A DNA stretch of 64,000 nt from Argentina anserina (GCF_933775445.1 NC_065876.1:22878001-22942000); one strand, 5' to 3'. Counted from the first letter of the stretch, positions 11,709 to 23,726 are shown. Translations and numbers: made by a program. The notes: generated by a model not told the origin, from the letters alone.

Positions 11709-13545
11709 ATGGCCCCTTCAGCTCAGTCTCCGACATCGTTTTTGGCACCAGCACCACTTTCTGCACTGCCACCGCCTGATATTTCACCTCCTCCTCGGAT
11801 TCCACCTCCGCCTCCTCCTCGGATCCCACCTCCGCCTCCATCTCGGATCCCGCCTCAGCCTCCATCTCGGATCCCGCCTCCGCCTCCATCTCGGATCCCG
11901 CCTCCGCCTCCATCTCGGATTCCGCCTCTGCCTCGGATCCCACATCTGCCTCCTTGTCAGATTCCACCTCTGCCTCCTCCCCGGATTCCACCTCCGCCAC
12001 CTCCCCGGATTCCACCTCCGCCACATCCCCGGATTCCACCTCCACCTCCTCCCCGGCCTAGACAAGGGTAAGTAATTTGATTGTCTGTCCAGTTATTCTT
12101 TCAATAAATTGTTTTTTTTCACGTATTATGTCCATGAATTGCCCCATTTTTATACATAAATATAAAGTTTCTGAATTAAATAGGTTATTTTTAACCATAG
12201 TATTATAGCATTAGCCACCATTGATTTTAGGATAGAAAGTTGTACACATGTTGCAATATCAATCTGTGATTACCATTGATTTAGTTATGGAACAAAAACT
12301 TTTTTTTTGATTTTTGGAAAGCCACATATGATTTAGATGCTGAAAATTTTAGTCTTCATATGCTTACCTTCTTTCTTATCAAAAACTTGATATTACTTGT
12401 AAAAAAGAGGGGCAAGAACTAAAACTGTTAAAACCCCAGTTTTCCAACTTACTTCTGCTATATTTCTTGAACTAAAACTGTCAACAGTTTCTGTATGTTG
12501 CACAAGGGTCTCAAGGAAGTCCTTTCCAGACTTCACTTGAGTTGAAACTGGTACAGATACAAAGCAAAATTAATAAAGGCTATTTTGTTTGTTCATGTAA
12601 ATGGTTTTCTCCTTGCTGATATGTGTTGACTGTTTAGAAAATTTCGGTTTCTAGTGTTTAAGCTTTACAATTGAGTGAGCTAATGTGTTTCTTAGGATTT
12701 TTTTGTATTGACTATTTCTGTTTCTTGTTTATTTGAATATTTTGTGTATTGTTACCCCTATTGAAGATAGATTGTTTTCTGTTTCATTATATTTGTTTAG
12801 GCGGGAGGATCGAAGGCCTCCATTTTTGTTAAGGGCCACTTTTTACTACAGCATTTACATCCTATTATCCTCGCTGGTAGTCATATACTTCAGCACGTCC
12901 TTTCAGCTGGGAGATAGCCCGCAGCCACAGCCTTTAGGTGATCGTATTGTCGCAGCAGTGTATTTTTTGAAGGTGTCCTCCTTCACCATTGGATATGGTG
13001 ATGTGAGAGCTGTCACGACTACTGGTAAGGTGATTATTATCATCTTAGATTTAATTTCCTATCTCTTCATATCTGCTCTTATTAGTCATGCGTTAGATGA
13101 TATGATCAATAGATTGGAGGTTTGGTATGGGTTTGAGGGTATGGAGGAGGCTGGGAGGACTTATATTAGGGTGGCATGTGCTATATTTGTTGTTACATGT
13201 GGGCTTCTTAGTGGATATATCTTTATAGCATATGTCTTTAGGTTGTTTGGTGAACTTGATTCCATATATTTGGTTCTGATGACTCTCATGACTATCGGAT
13301 ATGGAGACAAATCATTCATGACTCTACATGGTAGATTATCATGTAGATTATTTGCTATATGCTGGATTTCTTTTCTCTTGCCTGCATTTGACAGGGCATG
13401 TAAGTTCCTGGTGTGTCTTTTTCTATCATGTAGGTTTGTGGTAGAGTGTGAGATATTTTGTTGCAGCCTGGTAGTTGATTGTTTTACTTGTATTTGGCTT
13501 GCCATTAGAGGGGCTTTTGATCGTATCAGAGGTCTTACAGTTTGA
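11709..13545 (+). CDS. Two-pore K+ channel-like protein A, proline-rich N-terminus
   Basis: Plant TPK channels pass K+ across vacuolar or other endomembranes; each subunit has two pore loops and four membrane helices. Exons 11709-12067 and 12801-13545 join in frame (367 aa) via donor GTAAGT and acceptor TTGTTTAG. Residues about 25-120 are an octapeptide array of the form RIPPPPPS. The channel core follows: a helix near 130-150, pore 1 with TIGYGD (GYGD at 184-187), a helix, a loop, a third helix, pore 2 with TIGYGDKSF (GYGD at 286-289) and the last helix. Both K+ filters are intact, and KSF after filter 2 is typical of plant TPKs. Canonical C-terminal EF-hands are absent; a short Cys-rich hydrophobic tail takes their place. 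It lacks the RSxSxP motif of paralogue B. The ATG at 11709 is chosen by similarity to B's start; an open stretch upstream has no in-frame ATG. Expression is not shown. Confidence 0.8.
11790..12062 (+). repeat. 24-nt coding minisatellite in channel gene A
   Basis: The unit is about 24 nt (CGGATCCCGCCTCCGCCTCC plus TCT or similar) and encodes RIPPPPPS with variants such as RIPPQPPS and QIPPLPPP. There are roughly ten units, with one shortened (LPRIPHLPP). All three plus frames and two minus frames stay open across it because of its composition. Confidence 0.9.
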
Positions 13546-14170
13546 GGATCGGTTCCATCATTAGTCTAGACATCTGTGATGTACTTCATTACAAATGTAC
13601 AAATTTTTTTCGATTAATGTACAAATTTTGTTGTTGTTGATCAAGTTGGAATAGAATCTTCATTTATGTTTTGTCATTTATTTCATTTGTAACACTCATG
13701 GAACTACATACTTGCTTTAGGTGTAAAGATGCACATAACAATAGTAAACTAAAGATGAAACTATATCAGACTTGTTTACACTCCCATAACTACACACATG
13801 TTTACACCTAAAGATGCACATAAAAGTTGAACTGGGTTGGGTTAGGACCGAATTCGACTGCGGTATTGCAAACTGGTGCTACACAGTTAACCTGTGCACC
13901 TTCTCGAAAAACAAATTTTGATCCATGCAGATCATAAAATTGATGAAAAGCTGTGTTTTGACTTGGCCTCTGTTAGTACCCAGTGGATCGGTCTTCTGAT
14001 AAGTCTAATGCACAATATCGCTACTATAAATTGCACAAGGTCGCGTCTTTTTGCTCAACACAGTAGGCTTGTTCAAAAAATGAGATACATTAGTCGCAGT
14101 CTCACATATATCGGTTATTTGTTTTCTAGCAATTAATATAGCTCATGTTCTTCCTTCAGTACATTCTTTT
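13546..14170. other. 3' flank of channel gene A
   Basis: No gene is seen. TGTACAAATTTT occurs twice just after the stop, and CATAAC and GATGCACATAA motifs recur around 13720-13830, so small duplications are likely. The open frame 13894-14136 has no recognisable features. Confidence 0.5.
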
Positions 14171-15844
14171 TGTCACAGCTCTGAAACTCGAATGATAAAA
14201 AATTGAATTCGAAGTCATGAAAACTCTAAAACAATCTCAAATATATTGAAATCATTTTATAATAACAGTGTATCGAAACTGAGTCCACAACACGACTCAG
14301 TCGACTTGAATAATACATAACTAGTTTATACCTCAGTATTATAACAAATGGAAATGTAAAATTCATTCAATCCTCACCACAAACAGAAGAAAGAAATTTT
14401 CAGAATAAGCCCTCCGAATCTACTAATCCCTACCTGCAGAACTATCCCTTACACAATCGAATTGGTGCACCAGGATTGTAAATACAAACCCGGTAAGCTT
14501 TTCAGCCCGTGTGAGTAAACCAACAATATAACATACATCGCATACAAAAGAAATATGACAGATAACATTTAAAGACAAACGTACTACACGGGACAACCCA
14601 TCTGTTACCCAATATCATTTAAAAATATGTGTAATCATGAGACACTGGCAACCCATCTGGTTACCCAAAATCATTTAAAACATGGGTACTCATGAGACCC
14701 AGGTACCCATATGTTACCCCTCATGCAGTACACTGACAAACACTGGGCAACCCATCTGTTACCCAATATCACTCAAAACATGGGTACTCATGAGACTCAG
14801 GCAACCCATATGTTACTCCTCATGCAGTACACCAATAGACAGACTAGAGCTCTAACTGAATCGTAACCGACACCCGGCCAAGGCTTGATTCTGATGACTG
14901 CCAACAACGTCTGAAGACCAGAAAACGTTTTAACAAGACTCAATGTTAAAACCACGTACAATATAACAATCAACACATGTTTATTGTACTACAACTAAGC
15001 TATTCTTGCACAACAATATAAATATAGTCACCACAATATACTCTCATTTGGAAATAAAAACCGTAACATTATATAATATAGCAACTCATATATATGTATC
15101 GTATTTATCATTTTTGTTCACATACACAACCCACTATATTATATAGATGTAACTGTTCACTCTTTTTAAATAATTCAAACATATAAGCCACCGCCAATGG
15201 TAGACTTGTCATAGTGAGATTTACTCACATTCACCATAGTCCATAATCACTAAAATATTTTAAAATCATTTATTAAAATAGCATTTCACTTACCCATGAA
15301 CCGTAAATGATCAAGTTCACGTAATTTAAACCAAAACATATTTTTAGAACAATTTTTATAAGATAGTGATGCAATGACTATTTTAACAACTCAAACTAAA
15401 TTCAATAATTATAACACTACTTCGATCATGATGATCAGTATGAGGTTTACTAACCTTATTTCCTGCGTGCAACTTCCACGACACCGAGAGCGATCCGAAT
15501 TTCTGATTTTTCTCCCTCTTTTTCTCTTTAATTCCCCTATTTATACTATTTTTCAAAAATGTCCAAATACCTTTTGATTCGTAACTTCTTCATACGAACT
15601 CCGATTTAGGCGTGCCACGTGTCCACGAATTCGTATTGACGAACTCTAGGACTTTCATGATTGAAGTTTTCTAAAATTCCTAACGAATAAAAATGTCAAC
15701 TGTTAACCCATCACGGTAACGTTTCTGAGTATAAATCGCTCGAACACTTTCGTTTTCTCCCTCGTACTATATAATCAGATTACCACCAATTTAAATATCT
15801 CCGAAAAATAATTAAAAATAATTATAAATTTTCGGGATATTACA
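14171..15844 (-). mobile_element. Solo LTR, family G, with TSD CTTTT
   Basis: On the plus strand the element runs from TGTCACAGCTCTGAAAC to GGGATATTACA and is flanked on both sides by CTTTT (14166-14170 and 15845-15849), a 5-bp target duplication. It is the reverse complement of related LTRs at 47891-49558 and 51133-53545 (shared TGTAATA...CGGG start and TTGAAATTTCGGG near the end). No internal retrotransposon domain adjoins it, so it is a solo LTR, probably Ty3/Gypsy type judging by its length and TGTAATAnCC...GTAACA termini. At 14590-14830 it contains a degenerate repeat of the form GGGCAACCCATCTGTTACCC. Confidence 0.85.
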
Positions 15845-16132
15845 CTTTTACCTTGTCACATGTCTTTTGAGTTTCTAAACTTAAATCGTCATATCTCGTG
15901 CAGATTCATTGAGAACTTACACCTAATTGCTCTAGGTAGACATCCATTTAACAAAAACAAAATAAAAAACTTGTAACTGATGGTTTATGTTCACCATATT
16001 ATTGGAGTTGTGTGTTCTCTCTGTTGTCATTTCTCAGTCTTATTTCTTTTCAAAATTTTGAGCGATCACTTGGATGCTATTATTGAAGAGGACCTTGACA
16101 AACAAAAGAGAGGAAAAAAAGAGAGAGCATCT

Positions 16133-16219
16133 GATCGAGCATGTTTCACTAATGTAAAGAACATACATCTCGCTCTGTTACGTTTTTTTTTCGTCGACAT
16201 TAGTGAAACATGCTCGATC
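16133..16219. other. Perfect 23-bp inverted repeat (stem-loop)
   Basis: Bases 16133-16155 (starting GATCGAGCATGTTTCAC) and 16197-16219 are exact reverse complements, separated by a 41-nt spacer containing a T run. A transcript would form a long perfect hairpin. It lies outside the repeats I could identify nearby. Confidence 0.85.
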
Positions 16220-16759
16220 TAATTACTCATATGAAAGCGAGATCATTGCAAGATGCCACATTCTACTTTTTACCTATGTCTGGCCTATATCTGGATGCGT
16301 GGTCTGCGTGGAAACTCTTTAATCTTTATTCATGTGAACTAGTATATATTTATATGCTCTACATTAGTGAGTGTATGTTACCAGATTTCAAACGGTGAAT
16401 CCTTCTTCTCGCTGTAAAGGATGTTCCAAATTTGAATAAGACAAGATGAAACTTGGTTCTGCCAATTTTAAGAATTTAAGTATAAATGTTTGAATATGTA
16501 AGCACTAAATCTCAATTGCAAATCTAGAGTTACGATTGGAAATTTCATATTGAGAAATTACCGGTGCTAGTAGAAGTTTGCACGAAATTGCTTCATAATT
16601 AGACTCAAAATACATATAACTAGTTCATCCAAAAGATCAATGAAGGTTTAACGAGCGCTCTTCAGATGAACAAAGACAGCTAGAAACCTTGAATAGAATG
16701 AGGTACTGATGCTCATTACGTATAACATGTATGTGACATATCAGATGAGGAGGACCTCC

Positions 16760-16943
16760 AAGCAAGACATTTCAAACTCAACTTTGATGGTTCTGTGCGT
16801 CATCTTAATAGAGCTGCTTCAGCAAGATATATCATATGTCCAATACAATATTTCGTAGAACAATACATTATTTTTATGGAAGGAAATTTGTTGCCAAGAG
16901 CCCACGAGTAGAAGACCATTTTTATTACTGCTATTATCATATG
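16760..16943 (+). mobile_element. LINE-type RNase H remnant
   Basis: One reading gives FKLNFDGSVRHLNRAAS, which resembles the start of the plant RNase H-like domain (RVT_3 type, often found at LINE C-termini or in non-LTR-derived host genes). Further on it reads FVEQYIIFMEGNLL but contains stops. It breaks off where the hAT MITE at 16952 inserted. Confidence 0.4.
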
Positions 16944-16951
16944 GAAAATTC

Positions 16952-17468
16952 TAAGGGTGGGCATAAAAAACGGAAATCCCGATCCCGTCCCGAACCCGTC
17001 CCGAAATTCATAGGGACGGGACGGGACGGAGGTCTAAAAATGTCCGTCCCGTCCCGATCCCGTCCCGTTTCATAATAGTGGGACGAATAATTTCTATTCC
17101 ACTTCGTCCTGTCCCGTCCCATCTTTAATAAAAACTTAAAAATTCTTATATATTTATATCAAAATGAAACTAATTTATGTTCTTAATAACTCCAAAATTA
17201 TATCAACTCAAATAGTAATGGTAAATTATAATATTTTGAACATAATATGTATTTTTTTTGTTAAAATTTCATAATTAAATGTTACTTCGTTAATGAAAAA
17301 GTAAAAATATAGGTTTTTATTTAATTTTATAGGAAGGTGGGATTTGTCCCGGCCCGTCCTAACCGGGATTAATCTCGAGTGGGATGCATTCTTAAAAACC
17401 CTCGTCCCGTCCCGATTCAAAAGAGTGGGATGGAACGTGGGATGAGCCCCGTCCCGTGCCCACCCCTA
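16952..17468 (+). mobile_element. Non-autonomous hAT element (MITE), 8-bp TSD
   Basis: The ends TAAGGGTGGGCAT and GTGCCCACCCCTA are inverted repeats. Both sides carry the perfect 8-bp direct repeat GAAAATTC (16944-16951 and 17469-17476), the TSD length of hAT elements. Subterminal regions are full of CCCGTCCC or GGGACGGG on both sides; the centre is AT-rich and non-coding. Overlapping frames on both strands are composition artefacts. Confidence 0.9.
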
Positions 17469-17476
17469 GAAAATTC

Positions 17477-17950
17477 TATAATACACCGCTGCATACAATG
17501 CAGCATGAATAGTTTTATGAACAGTAATGAACAGTAATATAAACAGTGGTGAACAATATTCGTGCACAGTAAAAAGTAAACAGTTATAAAAATATAAAAA
17601 CTAGATAGTAAGAAATTATTACTACTTTATTAAGAACCTATCTTTGTTTTCCTAGGAACTAGCCTTCAACATGCTAATTATTTTCACCTAATCGACTTAT
17701 TTGTCTAAACGGTTACTTTTTTTTGGCAGAATTACTGTTGTCCTAGAAAGCAAATGACTGAGTTCTTAATAAAGCAGAATAAACATAGATGACAAATCTA
17801 AATACTCATATGCAATGATAGAAATATCTAAGTAAAAATAAATATTTTATGCGACGGAATTTAGGACACCAGATAAAGCTTATTTATTCAACGTAAATAT
17901 AAATATAAAACTCAGAGCCTTCCTCTTAGGTAAACAGTTATAGCTGTTTA
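17477..17950. other. Intergenic flank of the provirus
   Basis: Nothing recognisable. Several AACAGTAAT-like phrases occur at 17515-17580, as also in the LTR copies at 48430-48530 and 51700-51960, so this may be a remnant of the same LTR family. Confidence 0.4.
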
Positions 17951-18176
17951 GCTACGCATAATTAAAATACAAACTTACTTGAACAATGTACTCCACACCA
18001 GATTTATACAACAGAAGAATATTGTATACAACTATAGCACACTCACACTCACACTCAAACTCCCTATCTTTTTTTTTTCTCAGAACGCTTAGTAGAACGA
18101 CTCTCTTGAATCTTATCCTTATGTCTTCTGATTTTTTCTTCCTCTCAACTCCTGCCTTCCCAAAGAAGTTCCTCCT

Positions 18177-18188
18177 CCTTATATAGAG
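18177..18188 (-). promoter_or_regulatory. Putative pararetroviral TATA box
   Basis: The minus strand reads CTCTATATAAGG downstream of the last viral ORF and before a Pyr-rich leader. A TATA box in this intergenic position drives the full-length transcript in caulimovirids. Activity in this copy is unknown. Confidence 0.5.
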
Positions 18189-18401
18189 CTCAGACTCTAG
18201 GCATCAAACCAAAATTGCTTTTGAAAATGGACGACAAAGAATCTTCTCATTTTTAAAAGTTGGTTGTCCTTATGCGTTGGCAAACTATTTCACAAAAGTA
18301 GAAAGAGACATTTTTATTGTTTGGATGTGTCGGCAGCTTCTCGTTCCTTGTTTGGATGCGTCGGCATCTCACTTTTCCATCATGTTTATGACATTGTAAT
18401 A

Positions 18402-19573
18402 TTATTCATATGCACTGTCATAATCTGCCAAAGAATCTTGGCCTTCATGGTCACTTTCTTGCTCTATGTCTTCTTTTTCATCCAGATCTGAGTCATAGGA
18501 AAAAGGATAAGGAATCTTGTATAATTTTTCTTTATCTACCTTTTTTAGCCATGTAGTTGTCTCTGGAGTTCCATCTATTTCGTTTCTCATGATGGTAGAG
18601 AAGAAATCACAGACATTTGGTGGAGGATGATTGTAGCATGTGACTATGATTTTTTCTCCACTGGCTAAAAGACTGGACTCATAATCCATTCGAACCATGT
18701 TTTTGATGCACATTATGGCCACGGCTTTCATCCATGGAATGCTATTGTTGGGATTGCCATTTTTTCCTGAACCTTTTAAACTCTTGATCGGACTCTGAAT
18801 AATTCTCACATAATGATATGGAGAAATGTAACCTCTGCGTCCATCCACCACTTCCCATTCCGGAGGGGTAGAAATGAATTTAAGTCTCAAGATGCATCCA
18901 TCTGGACGAATGTTCCTTACTGCCTGAGTTATGATTTCTGGAAAACTCTCTAGGTCCTCGTTTGACTTAGTCCAAAGATTGTACACAAAACCATTCTCAA
19001 TGAGCCATAGCTTCTGCTTCTGAGGGTGTTCGGCTTGAACATTTACAATATATCTCCCATCATATGGGCCAGAAACTATTGCCAAGGTTGAAGGAAGCAT
19101 TTTACTATCTCCGATTTTATAGTGAAATTCCCACCAGGCTAATTCCTTTAGGGCCGAAATAGGAACTCGCGCGCTTTCAGTACCTTCTACATACTTGATC
19201 ATTGCACCTCCTTCATTCGAATTTTCTTTGTCCTTTTCTTTTTCTTTTGCATGGACTCCATACAATTCCTCTGTCAAGGCATTGAAACTTTTCAACAAAT
19301 GTTCTTCGTCTTCCTCATAATCTTATGCTTGAAAGCCAATGACTTCTCCGTTTTGAATACTGGTTCTTTGAATATCTTCAAAGGATAACCATGAACATTT
19401 TTCTTACCAGTGACTTCAACCATTTTTCCCCTAAAAGGGGCCATTTTGTTTTTTGGCAAAGCAGCAGCCTTCAACGGACTTGATAAGCCTTTACCGTCTG
19501 CCGTTTGAGACGGGCTAGCTGGTATTTTACCCTGAGACCGATCAGTTAATGTTGTATCCTTTGGACATAACAA
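18402..19573 (-). pseudogene. Downstream viral ORF of unknown function (ORF2-like)
   Basis: Two overlapping open segments, 19573-19292 and 19298-18402, lie just after the RNase H and together give about 390 residues with a frame change near 19295. The longer segment (298 residues) is rich in charged residues and has a strongly acidic C-terminus (SDLDEKEDIEQESDHEG). It has no zinc finger or membrane segment that I recognise. Its place corresponds to the second ORF of florendoviruses, whose role is not established. The upstream segment is basic and Lys/Pro-rich. I cannot tell whether the frame change is natural or decay. Confidence 0.6.
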
Positions 19574-19576
19574 ATA

Positions 19577-21430
19577 TTATTTTCCGAGTTTTTCTTCTTC
19601 ATCAGATCCTCCAGTACTTTTCTCGGACTCTTGATCCCAACCTCCTGGTCGAATCCTATCTTCAGTCTTGGTCGGAGCCGATGCAGCTGCTTTATAAGAC
19701 ACAATGAATTGGTAACCTGGTCCATCATGTAGAGATCCAACAGTCTTGTCTCCTTTTTTGTATCTGTTCCAAAGACTGGTTGGTTCCGATTTCCTGCTCC
19801 TAGGATTTCGCCTTTCATCTTCTTCTCCATCTTCTCTTCTGAATGTTGCCATTTCCCTAGTGAGAGCGTCTGGCAAGAAGTTCTTGTTACCTGCAATCAT
19901 TTCCACATCATATTCATATTGGGATAAAAACATTTTCCATCTTAATACTCTTCCTCTATCTGGTGCATCAGTTAATTTGTAGTTTTTACAATTTTTAACT
20001 CTTTTATTGTCAGTTCTAACTACAAATTTATTTCCTAGGAATGCTTCAGTGCCTTTGATGCTCTTGATCAGAGCCAACACCTCGTTATCCCCAGTGGAAT
20101 AGTTTAATTCCGCCGCATTAAACTTTCCTGATATGAATTTGCAAATCTTTTCTTGATTGGTATCCGGGGTCATGGCCAGAACCACTCCTGCCCAGTAATA
20201 ATCATTTGCATCTGTCTGCAAAATGATTAAGTCTCCCTCTTATGGGAATTGTAATGGGGGTAGACTCTGGGTTAATTCCTTGGTCTTTTTGACAGTATTA
20301 CTGTCATCTTCCGTTAAACACCATTTTTTCTTGGAACTGGTTTTTGGTGAGAGTAAGGCAGTAAGACCACTTACTTGAGGTATAAAGTCTTTGACAAAGT
20401 TGAGAACTCCTAAAAATCTTTGCAATGATTTTGCATCAAGGATTTGATCCGGGAATTGGCTGATCTTTTTAACAATGTGTTCTTGGAGACGAATCTCTCC
20501 ATCTTTAACATGAATACCCAAAAAGTCGATCTCTCTTTTGACCAGATGTATCTTCTTTTGTCCCAAAATAATTCCTTTCTGGACAATAAGCTAACAGACT
20601 TGCTCCAGGTGCTTCAGATGTTCATTCATAGTTCTTGAGAAGACTAAAATATCATCTATATAAACTATGCAGAAGTCTGAATAGGGCTTAAAAATGTTGT
20701 CCATTTTCCTTTAGAAAATAGAAGCAGTTTTCTTGAGACCAAACGACATAACTAGCCATTCGTAATGCCCTTGCTGTGTTCCAAAAGCCGTCAGGGCTAT
20801 GGAATCTGGATGCATTTTTACTTGCCAAAATCCTGATTTAGCATCAAACTTGGAGAAAATTTTTGCTCCTTTGAGACGATTTATAAGGATCTTCACTTGA
20901 GCTATCTGATAACCATCTTTTACGGTCTTTTTGTTAATATCTCTGTAATCAATGACCATTCTAGCTTTTCCCCTAACCTGTTCCGCATGGTTTCTTACTA
21001 GAAAAGCTGGAGCATGATGCGGAATGTTTGAAGGTCTAATTAACATTTTTTCAAGTAGTTCCTGAATCTGAATTTCAATTTCTTTCATATCTTCTTCACT
21101 ATAATGAGGGATGGCTGTCATGGCAGATGGCGTTGGCATCATGCATCTTAAGCTGGTAATATACTGGATCTTAGTCCCAGTATATTGAGGATCTTCACTG
21201 ATTACTGGTTTTAAAAAATTCTCTATTTCCGCAACAGTTGGCACATTCTTTTGCTCAACTCTATTAGCATATACCTTCATGTTATGCTCTCTGATATATT
21301 CCTCTTCTCCATCTGAGCATTCTAGTTCTAGTGAATCTGAATCAGATTCATTTTCAAGAAAATTGAACGCTTCTCCTGGCTCAGAGTCTTCTGAGTCTAT
21401 GTTTGACACTATCTCATTATGATTTTTTAA
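19577..21430 (-). pseudogene. Pararetroviral reverse transcriptase-RNase H region
   Basis: The RT begins before 21430, where the Mutator-like element cuts it off from the protease. It shows the conserved RMVIDYRDIN (about 20937-20966), the KFDAKSGFWQ block and, after a stop at about 20712, the catalytic YIDD motif (about 20653-20664). A second stop lies near 20592, and another stop separates RT from RNase H near 20240. RNase H (20221-19830) begins QTDAND and keeps further acidic residues (AELNYSTGDNEVLAL, RTDNKRV). The last 80 residues are basic. The enzyme would copy viral RNA into DNA; here it cannot be made whole. Confidence 0.85.
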
Positions 21431-21805
21431 GGCAAAAATGCCGATTTGCACCCTAAACTTGGTCTTAATTGTCAATTTGCACTCCGAACTTGCATTTGAG
21501 TCAATTTACCTCATAAACTTGGTAAAAATTGCTGATTTGCACCCTATTCGTTAAATTTAATGTTTTCAATCCAATTTTAAGTCACATGTCATGCATTTAA
21601 GGGGCAGTATTGTCATTATATATTTATTCATATTTAATAATAAAATAAATTAATATAATTACTTAAGAGGAACACTTGCTACAATGTTTGTTTTTTCGAA
21701 ACATGTTATTGATTTATATATTTATTATTTTATGTGATATGGTATGTTAAAATATATTAGAAAAATATAAATAAATAAATACATTGAAAATTAAAAATAA
21801 ATGTA

Positions 21806-23354
21806 TGTTCCGAGAGAATTACTATTCTACCATTGTGTGTGTCTTAGCCTTATTAGGTTTTCTGTTAGAGATAGATTCGCATATCTGTAATAGATTAGGA
21901 CTCTGAATCCTACGGGATTGTGGTTATGTAATGCATATATATTGCCTCATTATCAATCAATAATAAGACCAAGTCAACCCCGTAGGCTCCTTAAAGGAGG
22001 TTATTTACTCTCTCTGTCTGTTAGCGTGACCCTACTTCTAGGTTGATACCTCCTTATATCAACAAATGTAAAATATAGATGTCGACGTTCAATCTAAGAC
22101 AGCGCCGATAGCTTCCTTCGTCAGCTGTTTGATCGGGGTACTATTAAGAACCCTTCTAAACCGCTTGGTGAGAAGAGCAGAATAGCCAACTGCAGATGAA
22201 CTAGCCAAAGCCGATCAACGAAAAAAAATCCACATAGAAAAAAAATGCTCTTTCATGATTTCTGTCATCCGGGCGATGGTTCCACTGCTGGATAAACAAC
22301 TCGGCAAAGACCGAGTTTGTTCGTATGTGCATCGTAATAAAGAAAATTAAACCCCGGCAGAGAACAAGACAGCAAGCGAGCGTACCTTTGTCCCTACCTA
22401 ACTACATGGTAGTGGTCTAGGGGATTCCTATCTCCACAGGTCCCTGTTTTATTACCAAAAAGCTCCAATGAAGATGAATATTTCTGGGCCCCTAGTTGTT
22501 CACATAGATTTTTGCAGGCGCATTAATAGGATACAGAGAGACAGTTCATTCCGAAATAATTATAGAAACTCAGCTCAGAATCGGATTGCACTGATTAGGC
22601 AGAAAAAAAAGTGGTCAAGGAAGTATATATTATAGCAATCGCGCTTGGAGTACGGGTGCGTAACGCGTGGGAATCTGCCGAACAGTTCGGAGTGAAGTGG
22701 GGCCTTTTCGAGACATCTTGCGTTTTCAGTATGTCTCCAGATAGGCCCCCACTAGTCCGTCATACAAGTGCACGACGAGCCCATGCAAAAGGTTTGAGTA
22801 TCTTTTTTTATAGGCACCTCTATCTGTATGGGGAATTCATACTAGGGCGCTTGAGAGAACCATGTCGAATCCCCTTGGATTCTCCACTTTCAAAAGCGTT
22901 CCTTTTGCTTTTGACTTCTCCAAGTGACCGGGAACTTAATAAGGGTCTATTCTCAACGGGAAAGCCCAGTTAGGACGTAACATAGGTCATTTCGCTAGCT
23001 CTGGGCTCCGCCGGGCGGCAGGAGCAGCGGGCAAGTGCTTGGTTTTATGCGCTCTCATAACTAAAATGAATCCCGTGGCTTTTGATTGCCATGTAGTGGA
23101 CAACGTGCAAGCCTTACAATATTTATATTTAGATGGCGGGCTTGAATTCAATTTCACCGGGTCCATGTCGGAGACAGCGGTTATATTCTGGAAGAATGTG
23201 TCCAGCTTACAGCTCCGTATCAAGGTCACGGCCGATATCGTATGTCCAAGCACACAAGCAACGAAGTCTGGTAAAAATGGGATATCATTCCTCAGGCTAA
23301 GTCTTTGATGTTCTATTACGTCGTTATTATTCTCGTTTTGTTCCTTATCCAACA
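21806..23354 (+). mobile_element. Copia solo LTR interrupted by organellar DNA
   Basis: The left part (21806-21963) matches the LTRs at 40246-40457 and 46788-47002: TGTTCCGAG, CTATTCTACCATTGTGTGTG, ACTCTGAATCCTACGGGATT and CATTATCAATCAATAA. The right part (23308-23354) matches their ends: ATGTTCTATTACG, TTATTATTCTCGTTT and a final CAACA. Near-identical 5-mers flank it (ATGTA 21801-21805, ATGTG 23355-23359). The middle 1.34 kb is foreign. Confidence 0.85.
21964..23307. other. Mitochondrial DNA insertion (NUMT), probably a patchwork
   Basis: This 1344-base block replaces about 10 bases of the LTR. Bases 22640-22690 read ACGGGTGCGTAACGCGTGGG and AATCTGCCGAACAGTTCGG, the 5' domain of plant mitochondrial small-subunit rRNA (rrn18). 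The rest has the balanced base composition and non-coding look of plant mitochondrial intergenic DNA, unlike its AT-rich surroundings. Frames at 22611-22973, 23039-23308 and 22987-23364 are not recognisable nuclear genes. Junctions between sub-blocks are not resolved by eye. It looks like break-repair filler. Confidence 0.7.
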
Positions 23355-23726
23355 ATGTGTACATATAAAAATATATTTATACACAACACACTATATTTGA
23401 ATGGGTGGATATGTTGAATATATAATTCAAAGTAGGGTTAAGTATGTAGAAAAAAGATGTAAATAAATAATTTAATTAACAAAATAATCCTCATTTTAAA
23501 GAATATTTTTATTTGTTTTTAAGAAAAATATAAATAGAAAATGACAACATTACCCCTCATGTGCATGACATGTGACACAAAATTGGATAGAAACAGTTAA
23601 ATTTAACGGATGAGGTGCAAATCGGCAATTTTTACCAAGTTTAGGAGGTAAATTGACTCAAATGCAAGTTCGGGGTGCAAATTGACAATTAACACCAAGT
23701 TTGGGGTGTATTTTGGCAATTTTCCC

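Larger units (their letters stand above)
21431..23726. mobile_element. Mutator-like element with long TIRs, inside the provirus
   Basis: The first ~190 bases and the last ~190 bases are imperfect inverted repeats. The ends read GGCAAAAATGCCGATTTGCA and, inverted, GGGAAAATTGCCAAAATACA, and both continue to CCAAACTTGG-like sequence. TTTTTAA flanks both sides (21424-21430, 23727-23733), with ambiguity from the T run, compatible with a 7-9 bp duplication. The TIR-bearing element carries no transposase and is inflated by a copia LTR (21806-23354). It divides the viral polyprotein between protease and RT. Confidence 0.75.

Noticed and set aside
11662..12065. Long antisense and alternative frames over exon 1 of channel gene A
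   Set aside because: GC-rich 24-nt repeats keep all frames open. Only the frame that splices in phase to the channel core has support.
12733..12800. Channel start inside the intron before exon 2 of gene A
   Set aside because: The frame extends upstream only because the intron end is open. There is a proper acceptor at 12800 and the paralogue has the same splice.
18264..18491. Plus-strand frame at the end of the provirus
   Set aside because: It overlaps the viral promoter and the end of the minus-strand ORF, with no supporting features.
22611..23364. Open frames of 89-125 residues inside the provirus
   Set aside because: They lie in the organelle-derived block and extend into LTR sequence. 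No viral or nuclear domain is present.
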